Shown here piece after piece: positions 12,815-22,373 of a stretch of DNA of 64,000 bases; the stretch's first letter is position 1, and every line of letters starts with the position of its first letter. The notes below the pieces were generated by a model, which did no database searches, was not told the origin of the DNA, and saw only the letters and a list, made by a program, of their open reading frames with translations. This stretch comes from Knufia peltigerae. Taxonomy: Eukaryota > Ascomycota > Eurotiomycetes > Chaetothyriales > Trichomeriaceae. The stretch spans positions 62,001 to 126,000 of the forward strand of contig JAPDRN010000022.1 in NCBI GenBank assembly GCA_030247855.1. The letters are read 5' to 3'. A program made the translations under genes and the position numbers.

Positions 12815-13759
12815 GTTGATCACAAGAGGATCGCGACAAGCTGATGAATCTAGATAGGTCAAAGGAGAGAAAGCGCAGTTAGGCAACAGCGGAGAGCGCC
12901 TCAGTCACTTTCACCTAGACAAGGAGAAGGTCAAAAAACGAGCGGGCATGCTGTTGTCTAGAACAAAAGTCAAGGCGCAGGCGCACTCGCCTAAGTTTCC
13001 CATCACAGAGCTGTCCCAAGAATGCGTCTGCAGTCTGCCGTAGAGTCTACAATACTACGGCCAGGTATATCACATTAAGCTGCAGATGTCTCGTCACTTG
13101 TGCACTGTGTCGACAGTAGACTGCGCCATAGGAAACCATTGTTGAGTCGGTTGTACTCGTGCTCGTGGACAGGACAAGCCTCAGGGAAATAGGCGCCTTC
13201 GCTTGATCTTCCACTAACCACTCCATTGGCGAACTGTTATGGACAACTATCCTTCCATGCAATGAACTACTGATCGGTTTTCGCCTGAGTCTTCTTTCAG
13301 ACATTCCACGTACGCGATTATCGTTCCAGATCCTCACTGGGCCGTTTGCATAGCCCCCTATCTTCAGTTTCACCATTTTCGATCTGCCAACCTCGAGACT
13401 CACTTCGATTTCACCTTTATACTCCGTACTTTCAAGCCGTTTTCTTCCTGGCAGATGCACTTCGTATTGAAGTGTTCATGCATACTGGTCTCTTAGTTCC
13501 TCTCAATTGGCCCTCAGGATTCGGAGGAAACTTACTGTGACTGGCCGATCGTTGTCTTCTTAAGCGCCTCATGGACCAGGTTGTCCTTGCATTTTGGGTT
13601 TGAATTAGCCGCCCGGTTCACTATCCTACGTCTGTACAGTCTCACTCACACATATCCTGTCTCCCGTAATCGCTTTACGCCTCTATCCTCTACTTGTCGA
13701 CGTCGCTGCGAACTCGGGCTTATCCTACCATCCCACGTCCTCGAGAGACCATATTCGTC
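12815..13759. promoter_or_regulatory. Divergent promoter region of SPT6 and STE7
   Basis: This 945-bp stretch separates two head-to-head genes. It contains pyrimidine-rich tracts just upstream of the STE7 start (about 13620-13755), typical of fungal core promoters, and no convincing coding frame. A 137-codon minus-strand frame inside it starts with GTG and looks non-coding. Exact elements cannot be assigned by eye. Confidence 0.5.
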
Positions 13760-15495
13760 ATGTCCGACCAGTTCAAGGCCAGGACGTTGAAGAGGAAGAA
13801 TGTAAAAGGGTTGGCTTTGAGCGCTCCACCACCGAGAACTTCAAACCCTTCAGATGGAGACTCGCAAATACCGGGCGCTCTCGGAAATTCAGAGAGTGAC
13901 CGGACGGACACTTTGGAGATTGGTCTTGAGTTTAAACTTGATCTGAGAAGCGAAGATTTGGTGGTCCTCAAAGAGCTAGGGGCAGGCAATGGAGGAACCG
14001 TCAGTAAAGTCATGCATGCTTCTACCAAGGTTATTATGGCAAGAAAGGTAAACAGGCCAGGACTGCGACATTGACGTGTGCTAAGCAAAATATAGATCAT
14101 TCGAGTTGATGCGAAGGAGAACGTCCGCAAGCAGATCGTCAGAGAATTGCAGGTTGGTCACGATTGCAGTTCTCCATATGTCATCACATTCTATGGCGCT
14201 TTCCAGAATGAGGCACGAGATATAGTGCTTTGCATGGAATACATGGATTGCGGGTAAGTTTCACTGGGCACACCTTCACTGACTCTTACTGACATTTTGT
14301 TAGGTCATTAGATCGTATATCCAAAGATTTTGGACCTATTCGTGTCGATGTCCTTGGGAAGATCACGGAATCAATACTCGGGGGTCTCGTGTATCTCTAC
14401 GAAGCACACCGTATAATGCATCGTGACATCAAACCCTCCAATGTCTTGGTTAATTCCCGCGGCATGATCAAGCTCTGCGATTTTGGTGTTGCCACCGAGA
14501 CAGTCAACTCCGTCGCAAACACATTTGTCGGCACTTCCACATACATGGCACCTGAACGAATCCAGGGAGGCGCATACACGATCAAGTCTGATGTATGGAG
14601 CGTGGGGTTGACAGTGATGGAGCTAGCTATTGGACGGTTTCCCTTTGACTCTACGGACTCTGCTGCAGGCGACAGAGCTAGTGCTGGGCCAATGGGTATA
14701 CTCGATCTTTTGCAGACTATTGTGCATGAGCCTGCACCGAAACTGCCGAAGAGCGAGGCTTTCCCTGCCATTCTGGAAGATTTCGTTGCCAAATGTCTTC
14801 TCAAGAATGCCGACGAAAGGCCAACGCCTAGAGAGCTCTACGATCGAGACAACTTTGTACAAGCGGCAAAGCGAACCCCAGTCGACCTGGCGGAATGGGC
14901 GGTTTCCATGATGGAAAGACACAACCGAAAATCTTACTTGGCACCACCAGCACCTAAATCCCTCAAAAGTGACGGCACCAGTTCAGATACCTCATACACC
15001 AACTCAGCCGCTTCGACGGCGTCATTCGCAAGTGATGCCCGAGGCACACCAGTCACGGCAAGACGTTATGCAAGTCCCACGACAGGCAACATAACGGTAG
15101 CCGCACCTCAGTTTGCCTCCCAACCAGCACAACAGACTCCAACAGGAATCGCCGAAAGATCCCCCCCTCCTCCTCTTTCACTGCAACATTTATCGTTGGA
15201 GACGCGCGACCCGCCGAATGGTGTCTCCAATCGGGCGAACCGACTTGGTTTCAGTGAACGTGACAACATCCCGGAGCCGGCTTCTGCAATAGAGCCGTCG
15301 CAGCGCCCTTTGTTCCCACCAAGGACTAGCAGCAGCAACTCCTTGGTAGGGAATAGAAACCCGCTTACAAGCCCACCACTATCTGTACGGCCGCCTCCAC
15401 CAAGCGGTCCGTTGCCGCCACCTCCCATGAAGGATCTCCCAGCGCCTCCCGCACTGAAAAGTGCGGAGATAGCCAGTCCACGCCGAGCTAGGTGA
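13760..15495 (+). CDS. ste7: MAP kinase kinase, Ste7/Fuz7 type
   Basis: Exons 13760-14047, 14096-14253 and 14304-15495 give 545 residues. This is the middle kinase of the pheromone/filamentation/appressorium MAPK cascade: it receives signal from Ste11-type kinases and phosphorylates Fus3/Kss1-type MAPKs. Visible kinase landmarks are the Gly-rich loop GAGNGGTVSKV (about residue 74), ARK lysine (about 96), HRDIKPSNV (about 187), DFG (about 207), the MAPKK activation loop S-V-A-N-T (about 217-221) and GTSTYMAPE. The N-terminal TLKRKNVKGLALSAPPP resembles fungal Ste7 orthologues and includes a basic patch that could dock the MAPK. A Pro-rich tail of about 180 residues follows the kinase domain. 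Mkk1 and Pbs2 types are less likely because of the N-terminal sequence. Confidence 0.92.
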
Positions 15496-16116
15496 TGGGC
15501 TGGGAAGGCATCTTTTGAAGTTGTTTTAGATTGAGCGAGAAGCATACTTCTGGGGTACATTGGGAGACAAAAAACGTGGGCTGTAGCTTTTCTTCGGGTG
15601 TATCTGCGACTTCAAACCGAATTGTAAATTCTTGCAGGGGACCTACTCGTAGTTAGATATCTCCAGTATATGAGACGACCGTGCTCTCCAATATGACCTC
15701 AATTGAGCGCTCGGACGAAGTAGTTCTAGGTATCCACGAGGGCCGGCGCGGTCCTCGTTCGCCAGACACGCTACAAGTGATAATTGTTGCGAACGCTCCT
15801 GTCGAGCTGTTTCTGCAGTAGGTCTTGAGGGATGTTGACTGGTATATGATCAACGCTGAACGACCTGTGATTTTCGTTTCAAAAAGCCCGAGCCTCGATC
15901 CCATGTCAGACGTCTCAAAGGGCATGTCCTCAAAATGTGTAATTCCGAGCGGAATCCGAGGTGAATCTATTTATTAGTAACCTTGATTCGACAGCGCTTG
16001 CCTTTTGCCTCGATGGGGGAGCATCAAGGCATTCTCACAGGGTTTATATCTACGTGTTGACCAGTGCCATTCACATCCCATTTGTTGCCGTCCCTCTCTC
16101 TCCGAGTTCGGATCCA
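15496..16116. other. Gene-free stretch after STE7
   Basis: The STE7 3' flank. A 90-codon minus-strand frame (15925-15653) starts with ATG but shows no domain, no splice partner and ordinary composition; I do not call it a gene. No repeats are seen. Confidence 0.35.
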
Positions 16117-16650
16117 TCAGAGGAATCGCCGCCACTGTAAGTCACGCCCTGCCTTCTTGATCCTGTCGGTCACGTCCTTGGCCCCGAAGGAGTACCAACT
16201 GGGCGGCATTTTACCTTGCACCTGTTCCAGGGTCCTTCCAATCGCCTTGATGAACATGTCACTCGGGACTCTGTTAGCTTCGACCACGACCGACACCGCG
16301 GCGAGGAACTCGCACTGGAGGGCCTCGTTGGACTGAGGAGTTGTTGCGTCGTCGACAAGAGAGAGAAACTTCCCGCCCTGGCCGTGAGCTAGATATCTCG
16401 TGGAACTACTGCGGTCATCATCGATAGTCGTGTATGTCTGTCCGATCCAAACACCTGCCGACGTTGAGCGCCATTCCCGTCCGGCGTCATTGGATTCTCG
16501 GAAGACGTTGTAGTCCGTAGTCACTACACCGCAGGTGAAGGCATCTCCATAACGCTGGGGGAGGCTGCAGTCGTTGCTCTCGTGCTTTTTGGTGCAGATT
16601 TCTCGACCAGATCGCGTCGTCGGTCGAGAATAAAAGATAAATTGCACCAC
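16117..16650 (-). CDS. Unrecognised coding fragment without an ATG start
   Basis: An open frame of about 180 codons with coding-like composition that ends at a proper stop (16117). It has no upstream in-frame ATG: the frame opens after a stop and the first in-frame Met is far inside. It contains three cysteines in its first part (CTKKHESNDC, then FTCG) and a helical C-terminal half (QCEFLAAVSVVVEANRVPSD; MFIKAIGRTLEQVQGKMPPS), so it could be the last exon of a small, perhaps secreted, protein whose first exon is missing or unrecognised. It lies just downstream, on the same strand, of a broken zinc-cluster regulator, and may share that region's decay. I cannot name a family. Confidence 0.35.
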   Translation of the reverse strand: MVQFIFYSRPTTRSGREICTKKHESNDCSLPQRYGDAFTCGVVTTDYNVFRESNDAGREWRSTSAGVWIGQTYTTIDDDRSSSTRYLAHGQGGKFLSLVDDATTPQSNEALQCEFLAAVSVVVEANRVPSDMFIKAIGRTLEQVQGKMPPSWYSFGAKDVTDRIKKAGRDLQWRRFL

Positions 16651-16673
16651 TCCCTGCGGTGTTTTGCTGATCC

Positions 16674-17139
16674 TTATTTGTCAAAATCACTTTCTTGCTG
16701 AGCGCCCTGATGGTGCTCACAGGTCTTGTCGAGTTCCCGACTGCCTACGATGTCAAGATCAGGTAATTTGATTGCACTTCCCGGGTAAAGGCCATCTGCA
16801 AAGCTGCGGCTATGGAGCGTCCTCAAGCTTTGATTCCTATCCAACTTAGCAAACTCAGCATGAGCGTGGACTGGGATTGAATACTCCTGGTCTTTGCCCG
16901 ACGTGCATTCTCACTTGGCTATGGAGCACGGTGTGCACGGGTTGCATTCAGCAATGTCGCACTTTGACTTTCCGCTTGCGACAGCCCTCAGAGACATGGC
17001 CCCGACGAGCTCGCTTTCTAGGGCGCTGAACATCCGGCACAACATCATAGCCAACTGGACGTGCATCGCCAGTGAAGATGGTTTCCATATCATGGTCACC
17101 GAAACTCGTGGGACCGCTTATCTGGGTGGTTGCACTTAG
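16674..17139 (-). pseudogene. Zn(II)2Cys6 regulator remnant
   Basis: Read on the minus strand, one frame gives PDVQRPRKRARRG followed by SEGCRKRKVK, and the next frame continues CDIAECNPCTPCSIAK, a stop, then EC. Together this is a C6 zinc cluster with three lesions. A surplus base in the A run (T run 16963-16965 on the + strand) breaks the VKC motif. The position of the first cysteine is Ser (codon TCT, 16992-16990). A TGA (16913-16911) stands where Arg is usual before the last Cys, as CGA to TGA would produce. The frame continues open with coding-like sequence to 16674. No Fungal_trans domain is found in the 0.5 kb downstream, so the gene is also truncated. It may once have regulated the adjoining SDR and EthD genes; that is inference. 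Confidence 0.6.
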
Positions 17140-17452
17140 CGGTCAAGAAGTGTTCTCCTTTGGTGGGAGACTCGGATACTAGATTTGAGTGAAACCACGC
17201 TCCGAATCTATCTAGTGATCACGCCATGCACGCCGTCAACAATAAATACGGCGATGGTCATTGTCACCGGCGAACAGACACAAGATGCTGCCGCCCCACC
17301 CTAGCGCCGGGTCACCTTCTGGAATCCCCGGACCCTCGTCCCATGGTGGGCCAGCTTCAGCTGAAGAGTAGGCCTCCACAGGACAGGCGAGCCCATGGAC
17401 ATACAATATCTGCCAGCGAATCTACGACGCTCTTTGTTTTAGTTGCAGGTCT

Positions 17453-18252
17453 CTATAGATTCCGGAAGCCTCCATCCACAACTTGTGTGGTCCCCGTTAT
17501 AAAGGAAGAGTTATCAGACAAAAGAAACTCAATCAAGTTGGCCACCTCTTCTGGCTGTCCAACTCTTCGCAGGGGGTTTAGTTTGACGAACATCTGGGAA
17601 CCTGGTCCCTGAGTGGCATCCCACAAGGGGTGTCGCAGTTAGACCTCTGATGGACTCGTCAGTAGATCAGGACTCGCAAGGGGCCACAACTTACGGGCAG
17701 ACGCAGTTGACTCGGATGTTTCGAGGTCCAAGTTTGGAGGTAGCAGATCTTGCCAGCCCAACGACTGCATGTTTTGAGGAGATGTAAGCTGCGTTTTGTG
17801 CATGTCCAAGGAGGTCGGCAAGACTGGCAATAAGGACCAGAGACCCTCCGCTGTTGATGTTTGGTATCGTAGCTCTCAACGTGTTTAAAGTCCCCTTGAC
17901 GTTGACATCGAGCACCCATTCCCAGTCACTATCCTCAATCTCTTCAATATTGTGCTTGAGTATCCCTTGTCTAGCCACACCGGCTAGAGTGACTAACCTA
18001 TCGACTTTCCCAAACTTCTGCGATGTCGCCTTTGCCCAAGATTCCACTGCTTCCCAATCTCGGACGTCCAGGACCGTGGAGAGAAATTCCACACCTGACA
18101 TTTCCAGCCCTGCGGCCAGATCGTTTGAGAGCCTTCTCCTGGACATCGGCGATTGAAAGGTTTGCCCCTTTCGACGCAAGCAACCGTGAAGCAGCTAGGC
18201 CGATGCCAGATGCACCTCCCGTCAGTGCAATTACCTTTCCAGACAGCGACAT
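17453..18252 (-). pseudogene. Short-chain dehydrogenase/reductase with two one-base insertions
   Basis: A classical SDR (NAD(P)-dependent oxidoreductase) starting at ATG 18252. Seen: cofactor motif TGGASGIG, LDVRDW, LAG in place of NAG, catalytic Ser region SLVLIASLADLLG and the YISSK active site. A 48-bp intron (17647-17694, GTAAGT donor, CTGAC branch) joins CVC to PGLTATP, and the end reads GQPEEVANLIEFLLSDNSSF. Translation needs two frame corrections: one extra A (T run 18124-18126) after the EKAL segment and one extra C (G run 17627-17630) after TATP. The spliced length is 752 nt; removing two bases gives exactly 250 codons (249 residues), the family's normal size, which supports two single insertions. 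Either both are homopolymer assembly errors or the gene is dead. It is divergent from the broken EthD gene. Confidence 0.75.
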
Positions 18253-18634
18253 TGCGGTGAAACTGAGTGACTGAACTACGCAAGAGATGCAGCGGATAAG
18301 TTCAGAGTCGTACTATGCGATTAGAAGGACCAAATGCAGGACTCACGTCGCTTTCCCGGGACGGCTTTCCATAGTCCTATTCCGTACCGGCTAAATCCTG
18401 AGGGAAACATCGGCCGGCGATGCTCTCCCCGAACCCCAGTACTACATCTCTTTGCCGCCCACCGACTTGGCCGAGACAAAGAACGGAGGTGAGATTCGAG
18501 AGCGCGGGAATGTCGAAGGTCCGAGTGTTTAGGTTTATTCCAGGGTAATGGTTCTTAAATAGCTATCCATCGAGCCAGGCGGAGCCCAGGGTCGAACGAC
18601 ACAATCTCCCAATTGTATCTGACGTTGGTAAGAA
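18253..18634. other. Divergent intergenic region between SDR and EthD-like remnants
   Basis: About 380 bp between two head-to-head broken genes, the layout of a shared bidirectional promoter. A CCGG-rich segment is present around 18350-18420. I see no intact start codon for the + strand gene here. Confidence 0.35.
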
Positions 18635-19370
18635 TTGGCTGTCCGAGGGATTATTGCTGCTTTCACCAAGAACGAGCGACAGGATCTGGTCTCAGATGAT
18701 GTGTTGCTCGCTTGGTACGATAACATTCATATACCCGATGTCGTTGCGACGAGTGGCATCCCAACAGCTCTACGATTCGAGGCCGTAGGCCCAGACGCCG
18801 CTCCTCTGCCTTGGCTTGTGGTATACCCAACAGATGACATAAACTTCACCAAAAGCGACGAATTCAACCGGATGCAACCCGGCGGTCACCCAGAAATCAA
18901 GGGGCATATGTATCCTGATCTCGCTAAGATTGATCTCAGGATCTGCGAGCGCAAATACATCCACAACGCTCCTGGAGAAAAGCCAGGCACGCACACTCTC
19001 CATTCTCAATTGCCTCAGACACTAAGTCATCTCAGGAAGGACAAAATTTGTTGTGGCATTGTCGGTTAAGCCACCCGAAGGCTTGGATGACCGATTCGAC
19101 GAGTGATATCGCCAGGAATACGTCGAGAAGCTGGACAAAGCACCAGGCTTTCGACGCGCCACCAGCTACAATCTCGTTTCGTCGTTGACGGAAGGTGCTT
19201 CTCGGCGCTTGGCCCTTCACGAGTTTGAAACCGCGAATATTCCCTGGGCCGGGTTGGCAGAGGCGCGGGCTGATCCAAGATCCAAGGAGTTGCTCAGTAA
19301 AGCCGCTGTTGTTGACGAATACGACTATCAACTGGTCACTGAAGCGGGTGATAAGACACAAGCGCTATAG
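18635..19370 (+). pseudogene. EthD-domain-like protein remnant
   Basis: Two exons, 18635-18986 and 19036-19370, total 229 codons. The product resembles the fungal two-repeat EthD/dimeric alpha-beta barrel family: first repeat WYDNIHIPDVVATSG, second repeat YRQEYVEKLDKAPGFRRATS and RRLALHEFE. Three lesions are visible. The expected first codon is TTG (18635), directly preceded by GAA and a TAA, so no ATG exists. The intron between the repeats begins with GC (18987-18988) and ends CTCAG (19035). A TGA at 19104-19106 replaces the Trp expected in the DEWY motif. Any one might be tolerated; together they indicate a dead or dying gene. EthD proteins accompany degradation or biosynthetic clusters, often with SDRs, which fits the neighbour. 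Confidence 0.65.
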
Positions 19371-20292
19371 TACTTGAATTGCCGTCGTCGATCCTGCTTG
19401 AAGCTGCAACCTTGTCGTCGGAACGCATAGCAGTATGTACTCCCGATTCACCATCACTCGAACACGCAAGATTGAGTGGTGCCAATATCCTGATAGACCA
19501 AGAGATCGCAATGAATTCCTAAGCTCTTATCATCAGCTCGAACTTCTGGACGAGTCCTTGTAGACCACTCGAATTGATACTCTTAACCCAAGTCGGCCGA
19601 CGATGGCTAACATGGTCTGTGTCTAGTCGAGACTCCCTCCCCTCTTTGATAATTGAGAGATTTACCCTGGCGTCTTTGTGAAATGTGAAATCTTGAAGCT
19701 GTACTCCGCATATCATGCCATTTTGCCGGCATGAGTCGTAATAAGTGCACCTGTTAGCTGAGTGAAGGCTGATTACCATACGTCGGGGCACATGTACATA
19801 GTCTTATACGCCTGTGCACCATTCGTTTGTTTGCACCTTTTCCTCCTCACCTTCAACGACATCTAGTAGTTAGTCACAGTCACAATGAAGGATGAAGTAT
19901 GAAGTAAGACAGGGTGAGTGATATAAGCGACACTTTGTCATTTCACGTGCTAACATATCGTCCTGACACATCTCCAACGCCCTTCGATAGGCGATTATAT
20001 TGTTACAAGATATTCGGTATGATTCGGCATACCCTCTGGAACATAGTCTGACGTCCTCCTGGGATCCCCTTGTAAATATGACAAGGTCTCCAACAAATAA
20101 TTTTAGCACTGTTGGGTGAGTCGCACGTGACCAGAGAAGTTACGATGGCCATTTGCCCCGCCAAGGCAAGTCGGAGCCTCCTGCCACCAGCCTTCGGCGG
20201 TGACTTGTCTTTGAAGATCCAAGTAAACAGAACATGTGCAGTCTCTCATATTGTGACAACAAGTTCTCAAATCGAAGGGTTGCGCCCGAATA
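19371..20292. other. Gene-free stretch before GGA
   Basis: The last few hundred bases form the GGA promoter. A minus-strand frame (about 19779-19519, starting ATG GTA ATC) of about 87 codons has no recognisable domain and may be another relic of the adjoining damaged island. No repeats are seen. Confidence 0.35.
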
Positions 20293-22373
20293 ATGGAAGC
20301 CGCTTCAGCACGAATGGCTTCTCGGGGTCAGTATCAATTCGACGGCTTCTCACCTCCCCGATCAACGCTGCAGCGCTTCATATACAATGCCTGTGATCCA
20401 GTTGCAAACCTCGAACCGAATCTGGCCTTGAACCTAGAAATTGTCGACCTGGTCAACTCTAAGAAAGGCAACGCACCTCGAGAGGCTGCAGTCACAATCG
20501 TGCAACTTATCAACCACCGCAATCCCAATGTCTCGCTATTAGCGCTCTCGTTATTGGACATATGTGTCAAGAACTGCGGATATCCCTTTCATTTACAGAT
20601 CAGTACCAAAGAATTCCTCAATGAACTTGTCCGGCGTTTCCCTGAACGACCTCCGGTGCGTCCGAGCCGTGTTCAAAGTAAGATTTTAGAAGCCATCGAA
20701 GAATGGCGGCAGACAATATGTCAGACGTCGAGGTACAAGGAGGATCTAGGATTCATAAGAGATATGCACAGACTGTTGTTATACAAGGGCTACATGTTCC
20801 CTGAGGTCCGCAGGGAGGATGCTGCGGTGCTGAACCCAAGTGATGTAGGCGCAAGAAGTACTGACACGGTCAACATGTGCTGACAGATTGTAGAACCTCC
20901 AGTCTGCCGAGGAAATGGAAGAAGAGGACCGGGCAGCTCAATCTGCAAAACTACAGGAATTGATACGAAGAGGGAGGCCTCAAGACCTGCAGGAAGCAAA
21001 TCGCTTGATGAAGGTGATGGCTGGCTACGATACGAGAAACAAGACGAATTACCGGGCAAAAGCGGCTGAAGAAGTCGCCAAAGTACAACAGAAGGCCAAG
21101 ATCCTTGAAGAGATGCTGCAAAATCATAAGCAAGGTGAAAATATTGGCGACGGAGATGTGTTTGAAGTACGTGATGCACTATATTGTCCTTGGGCCTGTG
21201 GCTGACTATTGATAGGAACTTGCGGCAGCCCTTCAAAGCGCGCACCCGAAAATCCAGAAGATGTGTGAAGAGGAATCCGATGATGCCGAAGCTGTGGCCA
21301 AACTGCTCGAGATCAACGACAGTATTCACCGGACCATTGAACGATATAGGTTGATGAAAGCTGGCGATGTCGACGCGGCCAACAAGATTGCCAAAGGCAC
21401 GCTCGGCACAACGACTGGGGTTGGCACGAACGCGGCAAATGAACTGTCGCTGATTGATTTTGACCCGGAACCTGCAGCGGCTGCAGCGCCCCCTGAGGCA
21501 GATACCAACGCCTCGCTTTCCCTCCTGGATGCGGGGGCACCGCCATCGACCACTGCAACGTCAAAATCTCACACGGTCGAGGACGACTTACTTGGTCTTT
21601 CCATAGGGGACAGCAGTTCTGGGCCAGGGACCTTGGGCGCCATCTCCCTCGGTCAGCACACCACATTTGGGGCACCTACTGGGTCAATCTTCTCAAGCGC
21701 TCCGAGTCCATCAATGAACCAGCAAACCATCCCTCAGGTAACACCACGAGCTAACTATCAACCATACGTAAGCGTCTCGAACGTCCGGCCTTCGTCCAAG
21801 CCAGCAACCCCCGTGCCAGCAGTGCAGCAACAACCGCCACCTAGTCAAGCCCCCATTGACCCGTTTGCAGCGTTGGTCTCTTCGAGTTCGAGATCAACGA
21901 CACCAGGACTGCATGCAAGTTCGCCTCAGCCAACGGTGCAGCAAGTGCCAGGAGGTACGACTGCAGTCGCAGGGGTTGCCGATGACGAATGGACTTTCGA
22001 GTCATCCTTACCGGTCAGCACAACTGTGAAAGTACTCTCATCAGACATTGACATTGAATTTGAACCACGGAGACTTGCTGGGCCATCCGGCAGCATCCAA
22101 ATCACGGCGAGGTTTTCCAACTCGACGGCTCAGCGCATCACTGGCGTCCACTTCCAGGTCGCCGTGGAAAAGAGCTACACGCTGCAATTGAAACCCCAAA
22201 GCGGGCGTGAGATGGCGCCCAAAGCACGAAGCGCAATTCAGCAAGAGATTTTACTCAATGGGGTGGCAGTTGGAAAGGGCAATGTAGTGAAAATGCGATT
22301 TAAGGTGTCCTATGAAGTCAATGGACAAGCCCAGGAACAGCAGGGGAATGTCCCATCACTCGGCATCAGCTAG
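20293..22373 (+). CDS. GGA-type clathrin adaptor (VHS-GAT-GAE)
   Basis: Exons 20293-20844, 20894-21166 and 21216-22373 give 660 residues. GGA proteins sort cargo from the trans-Golgi network to endosomes with Arf1 and clathrin. A VHS domain occupies about residues 20-165 (ACDPVANLEPNLALNLEIVD; LLALSLLDICVKNCGYPFH). The three-helix GAT region lies at about 190-305 (LQELIRRGRPQDLQEANRLM). The central hinge is rich in Ala, Pro, Ser and Thr and contains DDLLGLSIGD, a plausible clathrin-box-like motif, plus LIDFD. A gamma-ear (GAE) domain closes the protein (VKVLSSDIDIEFEPRRLAG; YTLQLKPQSGREMAP). Both introns are 49 bp with canonical ends. A second in-frame ATG lies seven codons downstream of the first. 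Fungal genomes usually carry one or two GGA genes; which this is cannot be told from sequence alone. Confidence 0.93.

Noticed and set aside
13047..13460. 137-codon minus-strand frame in the SPT6-STE7 promoter
   Set aside because: It starts with GTG, has no motif, and sits in a divergent promoter.
8448..15495. SPT6-STE7 neighbourhood as a novel gene cluster
   Set aside because: Both are housekeeping or signalling genes that happen to share a promoter region; nothing links their functions.
15653..15925. 90-codon ATG-led minus-strand frame
   Set aside because: No domain, no neighbouring exon and no sign of conservation that I can judge; kept only as a note in the gap entry.
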